Assembly (NCBI RefSeq): GCF_003951285.1
Contig: NZ_RXFQ01000006.1
Location: 186,001-250,000, forward strand
Length of the DNA stretch: 64,000 nucleotides
Direction: 5' to 3'
Source: Variovorax beijingensis
GTDB taxonomy: Bacteria; Pseudomonadota; Gammaproteobacteria; Burkholderiales; Burkholderiaceae_C
This document shows, in pieces, positions 54,730 to 63,200 of the stretch. How positions within the stretch are numbered: position 1 is the first letter of the stretch; every line of letters starts with the position of its first letter. The position numbers were made by a program, and so were the translations under genes. The notes beneath the pieces were generated by a model, which worked only from the letters and a program-made list of their open reading frames with translations, was not told the origin of the DNA and made no database searches.

Positions 54730-56997
54730 ATGAGGCGCCATGGGCTGCGCATTGCCATCACCCTGCTGCCGGTCCTGCTCGCGCTCGCGCATGCCACCGG
54801 CCTCTGGCGCCTGGATGCCATCGACCGGCTCGACCACCTGATCTACGACACGCGCCTGCGCGCCACCATGCCGGGCACGCTCGATCCGCGCATCGTGATC
54901 GTCGACGTCGACGACGCCAGCCTCACCCGGCAGGGCCAATGGCCCTGGTCGCGCGACAAGCTGGCCCGGCTCACCCGGGAGCTCACCGGGCGGCAGCAGG
55001 CGGCGGCGCTGGGCTTCGACGTGATGTTCGTCGAGCCCGACCGCAGCGCCGGCCTCGACAAGCTGCGCCAGATCGCACGCGGGCCGCTGCGCGAAATGCC
55101 GGGCCTGGCCGCCGAAATCGACCGCCTCGCCCCCGCGCTCGACAACGACGCCATCTTTGCCGCCGCCATGCAGGGGCAGCGCGTGGCGCTCGGCTACTAC
55201 TTCACGCGCACCGAAAAGCCCGGCGCCAAGGGCCAGCTGCCGCCGGCCCCCGTGCTGCAGGCCGAGGCCTTTCCGCCGGGCCGCGGCTATGCCACCGCCT
55301 GGAACGGCTTTGGCGCCAGCCTGCCCGTGCTGGCCGATGCCGCGCCGGCGGCGGGCTTTCTCAATACGCTGGTCATGTCGAACGGTGACGGCGTCATCCG
55401 CGCCGTGCCGCTCATCGCCCGCTATGAGGGCGACCGCGCCCGGCCCGGCTACTACGAATCGCTGGGGCTCGCCGTCTACCGGCTCGCCAGCGGCACGCCG
55501 CCCGTGCGGCCGGTCTTTGCACCCAGCGGACCAGGCGCCGCCGCGCCGCCGCTCCAGTCCTTGCTGGTCGGCGGCCTGCGCATACCCGTCAACGAAGCCG
55601 CTTCCATGCAGGTGCCGTTCCGCGGCCCCGGCGGCGCGCAGGGCGGGTCGTTCCGCTACGTGTCCGCCGGCGACGTGCTCGAAGGGCAGCTCGCGCCCGG
55701 CGAGCTGAAGGACCGCATCGTGCTCGTCGGCGCCACCGCGCCGGGCCTGCAAGACCTGCGCGCCACCCCGGTGGGCGCCGCGTTTCCCGGCGTCGAAGTG
55801 CATGCCAACATCGTCTCGGCCATGCTCGACCACCGCCTGCTCGCCGTGCCCGACTACGCCCCCGGCTACGAAGTGCTCAGCGTGCTGGCCGCGGGGCTCG
55901 TGCTGGCGCTGGGCCTGTCGCTGCTGCCCGCCCCGCGCGCGGTGGTGCTTGCCGTTGCCACCCTCGCGGCGCTCGTTGGCGTCAATGCCTGGCTGTACAA
56001 GCACCACAACCTCGTGCTGCCGCTCGCCTCCGCGCTGGCCATGGCGGCGCTGGCCTTTGCCTTCAACATGGGCTGGGGCTACTTCGTCGAGTCGCGCGCG
56101 CGCCGCGGCCTGGTGCGGCTCTTCGGCACCTACGTGCCGCCGCAGCTCGTCAACGAAATGCTCGTCACCCCCGGCCGCTACAGCATGCGCGCCGAGAGCA
56201 AGCACATGACCGTCATGTTCTGCGACATGCGCAACTTCACCCGCCTGTCGGAGCAGATGGCCCCGGCCGAACTGCAGGCCTTCTTGAACAACGTGTTCAA
56301 CCGGCTCACCAGCGTCATCAGCACCCACCGCGGCACCGTCGACAAATACATGGGCGACTGCGTCATGGCCTTCTGGGGCGCCCCCATCGACACCCCCGAC
56401 CACGCCACCCTGGCCGTGCGCGCCGCGCTCGACATGGCCGAGGCCGTGCGCGACATCAACAAGATCCACCGCACCACCGGCCGGCCCGAAATCAGCGTGG
56501 GCATCGGCATCAACAGCGGCGTCATGAGCGTGGGCGACATGGGCTCGGCCGCGCGGCGCAGCTACACCGTCGTTGGCGATGCGGTCAACCTCGCCTCCCG
56601 CCTCGAAGGCCTGAGCGTGCACTACGGCGTGGAGATCGTCGCCAGCGGCGCCACCCGCGAACTCGCGCCCGGCTTCGTCTGGCAGGAGCTCGACAGCGTG
56701 CTCGTCAAGGGACGGGCGCAGGCCGTGGCCGTGTTCACGCCGCTGGGCGCCACCACGGAAGCAGAGGCGCAAACGCCTGCCGCACTGCAGCAATCCGCCC
56801 AGCTGCAGCGCTGGGCCGAAGTGCTGGCCGCCTACCGCCGCCAGGACTGGGCCATGGGCCGGAACTTGCTGGATCCGCTCCTGGCCGCGGATGCCAAAAA
56901 AGTCCTTTACCAGCTCTACGCACAACGATTAGCCTCCATGGCGTTGCGGCCCCAAGACCCCGAATGGGACGGCGCAACCCGCTTCGAAACCAAATGA
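54730..56997 (+). CDS. CHASE2-domain adenylate/guanylate cyclase
   Basis: This 755-residue inner-membrane class III cyclase opens with a span (RIAITLLPVLLALAHATGLW), followed by a periplasmic CHASE2 sensor to about residue 370 (IVDVDDASLTRQGQWPWSRD; ALGFDVMFVEPD). Three spans lie at about 380-450. The catalytic domain from 480 to 670 has metal-binding D499 in MFCDMRNFTRLSEQM, D543 in KYMGDCVMAFWGAP and YTVVGDAVNLASRLEGL. It converts ATP (less likely GTP) to a cyclic nucleotide. Upstream in-frame GTG (54721) and TTG (54691) codons are alternatives to the ATG. A cyclic-nucleotide phosphodiesterase gene overlaps its stop. Confidence 0.92.
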   Translation: MRRHGLRIAITLLPVLLALAHATGLWRLDAIDRLDHLIYDTRLRATMPGTLDPRIVIVDVDDASLTRQGQWPWSRDKLARLTRELTGRQQAAALGFDVMFVEPDRSAGLDKLRQIARGPLREMPGLAAEIDRLAPALDNDAIFAAAMQGQRVALGYYFTRTEKPGAKGQLPPAPVLQAEAFPPGRGYATAWNGFGASLPVLADAAPAAGFLNTLVMSNGDGVIRAVPLIARYEGDRARPGYYESLGLAVYRLASGTPPVRPVFAPSGPGAAAPPLQSLLVGGLRIPVNEAASMQVPFRGPGGAQGGSFRYVSAGDVLEGQLAPGELKDRIVLVGATAPGLQDLRATPVGAAFPGVEVHANIVSAMLDHRLLAVPDYAPGYEVLSVLAAGLVLALGLSLLPAPRAVVLAVATLAALVGVNAWLYKHHNLVLPLASALAMAALAFAFNMGWGYFVESRARRGLVRLFGTYVPPQLVNEMLVTPGRYSMRAESKHMTVMFCDMRNFTRLSEQMAPAELQAFLNNVFNRLTSVISTHRGTVDKYMGDCVMAFWGAPIDTPDHATLAVRAALDMAEAVRDINKIHRTTGRPEISVGIGINSGVMSVGDMGSAARRSYTVVGDAVNLASRLEGLSVHYGVEIVASGATRELAPGFVWQELDSVLVKGRAQAVAVFTPLGATTEAEAQTPAALQQSAQLQRWAEVLAAYRRQDWAMGRNLLDPLLAADAKKVLYQLYAQRLASMALRPQDPEWDGATRFETK

Positions 56998-57029
56998 CGG
57001 CAGAAGACACAAGCAGAGGGTCTCTCACA

Positions 57030-57833
57030 ATGCAGGTTCGCGTGCTGGGTTGCTCGGGCGCCATTGCCAAGGACTGCCGGACCACCTCGTTCCTGATCGA
57101 CACCGACCTGCTCGTCGATGCGGGCACCGGCGTGGGCGACCTCACGCTCGACGAAATGGCCGGCATCGACGACGTGGTGCTCACCCACTGCCACCTCGAC
57201 CACATCGCCGCCCTCCCCCTCATGCTCGACGCCGTGGGCGGCCGCCGCACCCGCTCGCTGCGCGTGCACGCCCTGCGCGCCACCATCGAGGCGCTGCGCG
57301 CCCATGTGTTCAACAACGTCATCTGGCCCGACTTCGAGAGCATTCCCAGCCCCGAGGCCCCCTTCGTGAGCTTTCACGACATTGCCGTGGGCCAGGTGCT
57401 GCAGCTGGGCACCGCCGCCCCCAAGCGCATCGAGGTGCTGCCGGCCGTGCACACCGTGCCCGCCTGCGGCTTTGCCGTGAGCCGCGCCGAGGGCGGCGCC
57501 AACTGGGTCTTCACCGGCGACACCGAGCGCAACACCCCCTTCTGGGACCGCCTCAACGCCCTGGACGTGGCCATGCTCGTCATAGAAACGGCATTCAGCA
57601 ACCGCGAACAGGCCCTGGCCGAGCGCAGCCTGCACCTGTCGCCCCGCGCGCTGGCCGACGAGCTGGCGCACATCGACCCGGGCAAGCAGTTTCCGATCTA
57701 CATCACCCACACCAAGCCTGCGGAAACCGAAGAGATCATGTGGCAGATCGAGGCCCTGGCCGGGCACCAGGTGGCGGGGCTGGCGCAGCGGGATATCCGG
57801 TGGTTGAAGGCGGATGGGGTGCTGACTTTTTGA
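57030..57833 (+). CDS. Class II 3',5'-cyclic-nucleotide phosphodiesterase (metallo-beta-lactamase fold)
   Basis: This protein of about 267 residues has the metal-binding motif LTHCHLDHIAALPL with H53, H55, D57 and H58, further ligands in VHTVPACG and FTGDTERN, and the late ITHTKPAE. The HCHLDH box is typical of class II cAMP phosphodiesterases (CpdP-like). It would hydrolyse the product of the cyclase just upstream. Two starts are possible: ATG 57030, where homology begins, or ATG 56994, which overlaps the cyclase stop by 4 bp. Confidence 0.87.
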   Translation: MQVRVLGCSGAIAKDCRTTSFLIDTDLLVDAGTGVGDLTLDEMAGIDDVVLTHCHLDHIAALPLMLDAVGGRRTRSLRVHALRATIEALRAHVFNNVIWPDFESIPSPEAPFVSFHDIAVGQVLQLGTAAPKRIEVLPAVHTVPACGFAVSRAEGGANWVFTGDTERNTPFWDRLNALDVAMLVIETAFSNREQALAERSLHLSPRALADELAHIDPGKQFPIYITHTKPAETEEIMWQIEALAGHQVAGLAQRDIRWLKADGVLTF

Positions 57834-57853
57834 GTCAGGGAGCCGGCGAGGGC

Positions 57854-57900
57854 TGACAAATTTGTCACGCTCTGTAGCATCTGGAAGCAGTTTCTGTCAC
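57854..57900 (+). promoter_or_regulatory. PilR-type activator site candidates upstream of pilA
   Basis: A perfect 14-bp palindrome TGACAAATTTGTCA lies at 57854-57867, and TGTCAC occurs at 57863-57868 and again at 57895-57900, 32 bp (three helical turns) apart. PilR enhancers in other type IV pilus systems are built from TGTC-type units. They lie about 65-110 bp upstream of the sigma-54 promoter, a normal distance. Confidence 0.5.
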
Positions 57901-57962
57901 TTGATGTAACTGAACTGAGTGGAAAGTGCTCGGTTTCGGGGGCGCAAGGCTCGGAAGCGGGG

Positions 57963-57977
57963 TGGCACAGATGCTGC
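57963..57977 (+). promoter_or_regulatory. Sigma-54 promoter of pilA
   Basis: TGGCACAGATGCTGC matches the -24/-12 consensus TGGCACN5TTGC with one change and has the exact GG-N10-GC spacing. It lies 60 bp upstream of the pilA start, so transcription should begin near 57988. pilA genes are commonly driven by RpoN with PilSR. Confidence 0.8.
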
Positions 57978-58036
57978 GGAAGGTACTGCGCTCCGGGCTT
58001 GGTTCCCGGGCTCTACAAACCAACCTGGAGTTTTGA

Positions 58037-58528
58037 ATGAACCGTCGTTTGATCGCACGCAATGTGCAAAAGGGTTTCACCCTTATCGAATTGATGATCG
58101 TTGTGGCGATCATCGGTATCTTGGCTGCTGTGGCTCTGCCGGCTTATCAGGACTACACAGCCCGTTCGCAGGTCACCGCAGCACTCGCTGAAATCACCCC
58201 GGCTAAGACCAACATCGAAGAGAAGCTGAGCCAGGGCATCACGGCTGCTCAGGCAACCGCTCTGACCGGTAATACTGCAGCCAATGCGCAACTCGCTGGC
58301 CTTTCCAGCAACGTCACCAGCCGTTGCAGCGCGATCGCTCTGAACGTCGCCACGACCGGCGCATCGACGATTACCTGCACGATTGCTGGGACTGCTTCGA
58401 TCAACGGCCAAACCATCGTTTGGACCCGCACGCAAGACACGACTGCTGGCGCAGCCGGTTCTTGGACCTGCACGAGCAACGTGGTTGAAAAGCTCCGCCC
58501 GAAGACCTGCGCTGCCGCCGCCGCCTAA
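58037..58528 (+). CDS. pilA: Type IV major pilin PilA
   Basis: This 163-residue prepilin has a 13-residue basic leader ending in KG and the conserved mature start [20 protein letters not shown], with Glu at position +5. Prepilin peptidase cuts after G13. The C-terminal region has a cysteine pair ([14 protein letters not shown]) that forms the D-loop. It builds the pilus used for twitching, adhesion and DNA uptake. It is expressed from a sigma-54 promoter and followed by a terminator. Its codon use is less GC-rich than the neighbours, typical of highly expressed or exchanged pilin genes. Confidence 0.95.
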   Translation: MNRRLIARNVQKGFTLIELMIVVAIIGILAAVALPAYQDYTARSQVTAALAEITPAKTNIEEKLSQGITAAQATALTGNTAANAQLAGLSSNVTSRCSAIALNVATTGASTITCTIAGTASINGQTIVWTRTQDTTAGAAGSWTCTSNVVEKLRPKTCAAAAA

Positions 58529-58547
58529 TATCTTCACGGTATCCAAG

Positions 58548-58571
58548 AAGCCGCCCTCGGGCGGCTTTTTT
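58548..58571 (+). terminator. Rho-independent terminator of pilA
   Basis: Arms AAGCCGCCC (58548-58556) and GGGCGGCTT (58559-58567) around a 2-nt loop, with a run of T to 58571. It makes pilA monocistronic. Confidence 0.92.
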
Positions 58572-58612
58572 GCGTCTGCTGATCTGGGTTGAGACCTAGA
58601 AAAGGCAAGTCA

Positions 58613-58753
58613 ATGGAATCAGGTGTCAAACGCTCGCAGCGCGAATACAGGTTGGCTTTCAAGCTCATGGTGGTCGATCAGGTAGAAAAGGGCGAGCTCA
58701 GCTATAAGCAGGCCCAGGAGCGCTACGGCATCCAGAGGTGTGGGGGGAAATAA
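58613..58753 (+). pseudogene. Truncated transposase N-terminus (IS3-family OrfA remnant)
   Basis: A 46-codon frame begins MESGVKRSQREYRLAFKL and includes the helix-turn-helix piece QAQERYGIQ, as in OrfA of IS3-type elements. The resemblance ends after GIQ at residue 41, and a stop follows six codons later; no OrfB or terminal repeats are seen. It is a dead fragment left 40 bp downstream of the pilA terminator. Confidence 0.7.
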
Positions 58754-58968
58754 AGTTCGCCGATGACGATAAAGATCATCGGAACGCTCCATCTCTCGCC
58801 CGCAACTTAGACATCTATTACCGCTTGACGAAGGTACGGGATATCAGACAAGGCGGAGCGAGAGCGCTCAACGGTGTTTCGGCTCCTGCGGTGTCGAGGA
58901 AGCAAGCCTTGTCTTGCGGCTGGTGAAGCTGTCCAATTCCGATATGAAGAGGAAAGCGAGGCCGTCCG

Positions 58969-59919
58969 ATGATTTTGGAATCAGTGCTCGAGGAGCTGAC
59001 AAGAAAAAGCCCGTTGTGCCAGCCGCTGATCAAGGCGGCGTGGCCCGATCTATGCACCGAGTCGAGGCTCCAATTGATCGACGCAATGCTGGTACTGCAC
59101 ATGAGTCGTCCACCGGATTGGCTGGTCAAGCTGGCGCTTGGAGATGCGGCTGCGATCGTGAGGTTTTGGGGGGCAAAGCATGCGTACTTTCACCACGACA
59201 CTGCTGAGGAGCGCGCACTCGCGGAGAGGGCTGAAGTTGATGAGTGCGCTTTGGTGAGAGCCGTCGTTCGAAGTCCTAGCCTGACCATCGAACTGCCGCA
59301 GCTGGCGCGGCTTCTGGCGATCCGGAGTGACATCGACATGTCGCTGAGCACCCTCGTGAGCTTCCTTGATGCAGGCCTGGCGGCTGGAATTCCTGGCTCG
59401 GAACTCGCAGAATGCAGTGAAGAGTTTTTCCTCAAACCTGGGGTCAGAGCGGAGTTCGCCACCAAGTTCACGAACGGGATGGAGGCCCACACGGCCGGCA
59501 GCTCCATGAAGGATGGATGGACCCTGGCAAGAAAAGCGGAACCGGAACTGGCCAGGAGCCTCGCCTGGAACTTGCCAACCAAATATGGCATGGGTCTGAT
59601 GAAAGCCGAGGAACTCCTGCAGATGCCGGATATCGTGCTCCAGTATCTCGTGGGTCGCGTTTATCAAACCCCAGAGCAGCAGGAAGTAGCCTCACATGTC
59701 CTTGAGCATCCCGAGCGTTATTCTGAAAGGGTCCTCAATTGGGCTTCCAACCAGTCGGACATAGAAAGGCCTGAACTGGAGAAGCACTGGCGCAGGCTCT
59801 CCATTTCCCGGTCAGGCGAAACGCTCGACGCAATCCTTGAGGTCAAGGACCAGGTCACCGCGCTCGAATCTACGGTACGCGAGGGGATCGGAAAGCGGAG
59901 AGGCTTCTTTGGCTCGTAG
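58969..59919 (+). CDS. Unknown helical protein, 316 residues, lower GC
   Basis: A 316-residue soluble protein, rich in leucine, alanine and glutamate, predicted to be mostly helical with HEAT-like pairs (for example PQLARLLAIRSDIDMSLSTL, then VLQYLVGRVYQTPEQQEVAS). It has no signal peptide, span or catalytic motif that I recognise, though the repeat pattern is a little like DUF2336. A purine-rich GAGGAAAGCGAGG precedes the ATG. Its lower GC content and place between a transposase scar and pilY1 suggest transfer from another source. Confidence 0.7.
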   Translation: MILESVLEELTRKSPLCQPLIKAAWPDLCTESRLQLIDAMLVLHMSRPPDWLVKLALGDAAAIVRFWGAKHAYFHHDTAEERALAERAEVDECALVRAVVRSPSLTIELPQLARLLAIRSDIDMSLSTLVSFLDAGLAAGIPGSELAECSEEFFLKPGVRAEFATKFTNGMEAHTAGSSMKDGWTLARKAEPELARSLAWNLPTKYGMGLMKAEELLQMPDIVLQYLVGRVYQTPEQQEVASHVLEHPERYSERVLNWASNQSDIERPELEKHWRRLSISRSGETLDAILEVKDQVTALESTVREGIGKRRGFFGS

Positions 59920-59947
59920 ATCCAGGGCATCGAAATCTGGAGCATCA

Positions 59948-60049
59948 ATGGCGAACTACATCATTCACTGGAATGACGACCAGGATCCGCGCGGCGACGT
60001 AAGGCGTCCGCCAATCTCTCCGGAGCTGACGACGAATTTCCGACATTGA
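59948..60049 (+). CDS. Possible tiny protein, 33 residues
   Basis: An ATG at 59948, with GGAG six bases upstream, opens a 33-codon frame starting MANYIIHWNDDQDPRGD. It lies 28 bp after the unknown gene on the same strand, so it might be its translational partner. The short length means it could also be chance. Confidence 0.3.
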   Translation: MANYIIHWNDDQDPRGDVRRPPISPELTTNFRH

Positions 60050-60180
60050 CAACTATCTGTCAACGCCGAAGTAAATCTGACCCTTGCGCAGATTCCGACG
60101 AACTTTACGGCTACCGTCCGCCGCAAGTTTGAGTAGTCTGTATGGATCCAAAAGCAGGAGGGGCCTCACTGCCCATCAAA
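60050..60180. other. Intergenic segment with possible IS-end remnant
   Basis: No gene can be supported here. The stretch TGTCAACGCCGAAGTAAATC followed by TGACCC (60058-60083) looks like the terminal sequence of some insertion sequences (TGT... GTAAATCTGACCC), but without its partner end this is only a suspicion. Confidence 0.3.
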
Positions 60181-60182
60181 TT

Positions 60183-60211
60183 GAAAACGCCCGATGAGAT
60201 TCATCGGGCGT
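60183..60211 (-). terminator. Rho-independent terminator of pilY1
   Basis: A perfect 11-bp stem (60187-60197 with 60201-60211) and 3-nt loop is followed on the minus strand by TTTTCAATTT. It lies 46 bp after the pilY1 stop. Confidence 0.88.
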
Positions 60212-60256
60212 CCTGCTTCTCGTTTCCGCTTGCGTGCGGGCAGCTGGCCCGTCCAC

Positions 60257-63200
60257 TCAATCAATCGTCGGCACTTCCCGCCAGTTCAGCAATCGCAGCG
60301 ACGTTCCTCCGCCAAAGTTGATTTTCGGTGGATGAAGCTTGCCATCCACATCGCCGGCAATGCCCTGCATCTTGCCGTCGTTGTTGACGATCTGGATGTC
60401 GGTGATCGCGCTGCTGTAGGCCACATAAGCGGTTCCAACCGGAAGCAGGGCGGAAGTGCCCGATCCGAAGTTCACCGCATAGATGCGGCTCTGGCCCGAA
60501 GGGCTGCAGGCGTTGCCCGTGGTCAGCAGGGTCGAGAACACCACCACGCCATTGAACGAAGTCGGGTTCAGCACCATGCGCCAGGCAATGGTCGTGTCCT
60601 TGCCCAGGTCGAGGTACCAACCTTGGGTGTTGCCGAAGCTGACCGGCGTGGTGCCCTTCAGGTTGGCCTCGGTGATTTGTGTCAGGAGGCTCCGCGTGAC
60701 CGGGTAGGTGCCCCCCGTGCCAAAGCTCGTTGCGTTGCCATCGACGATGGCATAGAAGCTCTGCGCCGCGGACGAGCTGATGTCGACGGTGTCCAGCAGC
60801 TGGCCTGTTCCGAACATGACGTAGCGCTTCTTCGACCTCGGATCGATTTCCACCAGCGGTTGCGTGGTGATCGGCTGCGCATTGCTGCTGGCGTCCGCAA
60901 GTGTTGCAAGCTTCAGCGGTGCGGGGTAAACGCCGGTGCTGCCCTTGGCGGCCGTCACGTCGAAGCGCCAGAGTTGGCCATTCAGATCGCCTGCGTAAAT
61001 GGCATCGGCCGTTCCGTCGGTGAAGTCGCCGATATAGGCTGTCGCCTGAGTCAGCCCGGCAGAAGAATTGCCGGTCTGGACCTTCTCGAGCAGCGTGCCG
61101 TTTCTCGGATTCACGAAGTAGATGTAGCCGAAGCCGTCACCGTTGTTGTAGCCCGAGGTGAGCACCACCACCCAGCCATATTTTTTTGTCTTCAGCACCA
61201 TGGGAGTCCCGAAGCTGAACCCCAGTGTGTCGCCGACGCCGGCCGTGGCAGCCGTGAACTCCCAAAGGATCTTGGTCTTGACGATGTCCTCGGTCGTCAT
61301 GCTCGCGGGATCGGTGATGTCGATGGCGTAGAAGCCCTTGCCCCCCTTGCCGAGGCCGCCGATCAGAACCGTGCGCCAGTCGGCGCCATTGCCGTTCGCA
61401 CTTGTGGTGAAGGTGCCGCCGGCGGTGTTGAAGTCGATGTCGAAGGATTTGGGAGACGCATCCACGTAGTAGCGGTGGTCGTAGTCCGGATTGCCGAGCT
61501 GCCGCAGTCCGTCGATCGACGGCGTGGCCGGGCTGCTTGGGCCGGAGAACAATACGCTGGGCACATAGGCGAACTGTTCCTTCCCTGCGTCCGTCCCCGT
61601 CAATGCACCGTTGAAGGCGTGCAGCATGCCGTCGTTGGCGCCCACATAGACCATGGTCGGCCGGCTGGCGCGCAAAGTCTTGAAGGCGGCATACCCGGGA
61701 TTCACCGTGTTCGAGAGTTGCCCGGAAGGCGGGCCCACCGGCGTCACCTTGGCATTCACGATGTCGCCGAGCAGCAGGGCGCGACGACGGTAGGGTTTGG
61801 TGTCGTCGGTGGCGGTTCTTTCCTTGCTGCGGTCTCCGCGCAGGTAGTTGAGGAAATCGCCGCTGTCGTCGCCGGTGGCCCATGGCGTATCGAGCGCGGT
61901 CACCTGCGCTGCCGTGAGGCTGGCCTTGCGAAAAGGCACGCCGGTGGTGCCGTTCCAGGTCACGACCTGCCGGGCGGTGTCCCAGCCGGTGCCGGCCAAC
62001 TGGGCCTCCAGCGTCGTGGAACTGTTCCAGCGTTCGCTCGATGTCGGTACGCCGTCGGGAAAGGTAAGCAGGCTGCCCGTGAGCAGGCCGGTCCACCCAT
62101 TGGAATCGTATTGCGACGAATAGGAGGCCGACCCTGAAGACGACACCTGAGGACTCGAGAGCGAGAACGACGTGGTGTACGACTTGATCGCATTGGCAAT
62201 GCTTGCAAAGGCCCGCGTCAGCCCGTCGACCATGGCGTCTGGCCGCCCGGCGGTGAAGTAGTTGTCCGGCCGGGGTTGCGTCGTGCCTGTGCCGCGCGTA
62301 TCGGTGAGCGTGTCCGTGCTGGTCGCCCACCAGGTCTGCGGAATGGGGCCGAGGAAGCTGTAGGGGTCGAAGGTGCTCTGCAGGTTGGTGGGAATCTTCA
62401 GTCCGCCGAATTTCGCTGCCAGGTAGAACTGGTTGTTTGCCTGGAAGGCCTGCTCGAGCACATCGACCCAGTAGGTCTGGACAGTCTGCTTCCCTATGGT
62501 GTTCGGGCTGGTAGCGTCGTCAGGTCGAATGTCCTTGGTATTGGCATCGTAGGCCAGGCCCGCCATGCGGGCCGAGTTGTTGCTGCAGCAGTTGTTGGAG
62601 ATGTTCGTGCGCGTGCCCAGGTCGTCTCCCATGCCTTGCAACTGGCCGACCTTGTTGGTGGCCGTCACTGCGTTGACGGTCGTATCCGCGGTGACCTTGG
62701 CGGGCATTGCCGGCTCGTCAGCGTTGTTGGTATTGCCCGGTACATTCTTGTCACCATGGGTATAGATGTCGCCAATGCCCAGAACGAAGTTGCGCTGGCA
62801 TGAATACTGGATCGGGTCGTCCCAATCCTTGATCACCGGGAAGCCGTCGAGGCGCCTTGCGGTGGTGGCCTTGTCTGTCGTGTTCAGGTCGCTCCACTCG
62901 GGCACATTGCCCAGGTTCCGGTAGTAGCGCAATGCGGCGTAATAGAGTTCGCTGACCGGGTCGTTGGACTTGTAGTTGCCCGGGATCAGCTGCCCGAACT
63001 TGTTGAGGTAGTTGATCACCCCGCTGTCGCTGATCGTCACGCCGTTGGCAGAAGTGGCCGCGGCATCCGTCGGATTTGGATTGCGAACGAAAACACCGGA
63101 GCTGTCGTCCCATTCCTTCTCGGTGTTTGCGACATCCGGAAGGCCCGGCATCGGCTGCAACGGGCCGACGAATTTCTGACGCGCCCGCAGCACGCCGCCA

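Noticed and set aside
53962-56925. A 987-codon minus-strand open frame opposite the FHA and cyclase genes
   Set aside because: Antisense to strongly conserved genes; the translation has the His/Gly/Arg/Asp bias of shadow frames and no recognisable motif.
58613-58753. An intact insertion sequence beside pilA
   Set aside because: Only the first 41 residues of OrfA remain; no OrfB, terminal inverted repeats or target duplication could be found.
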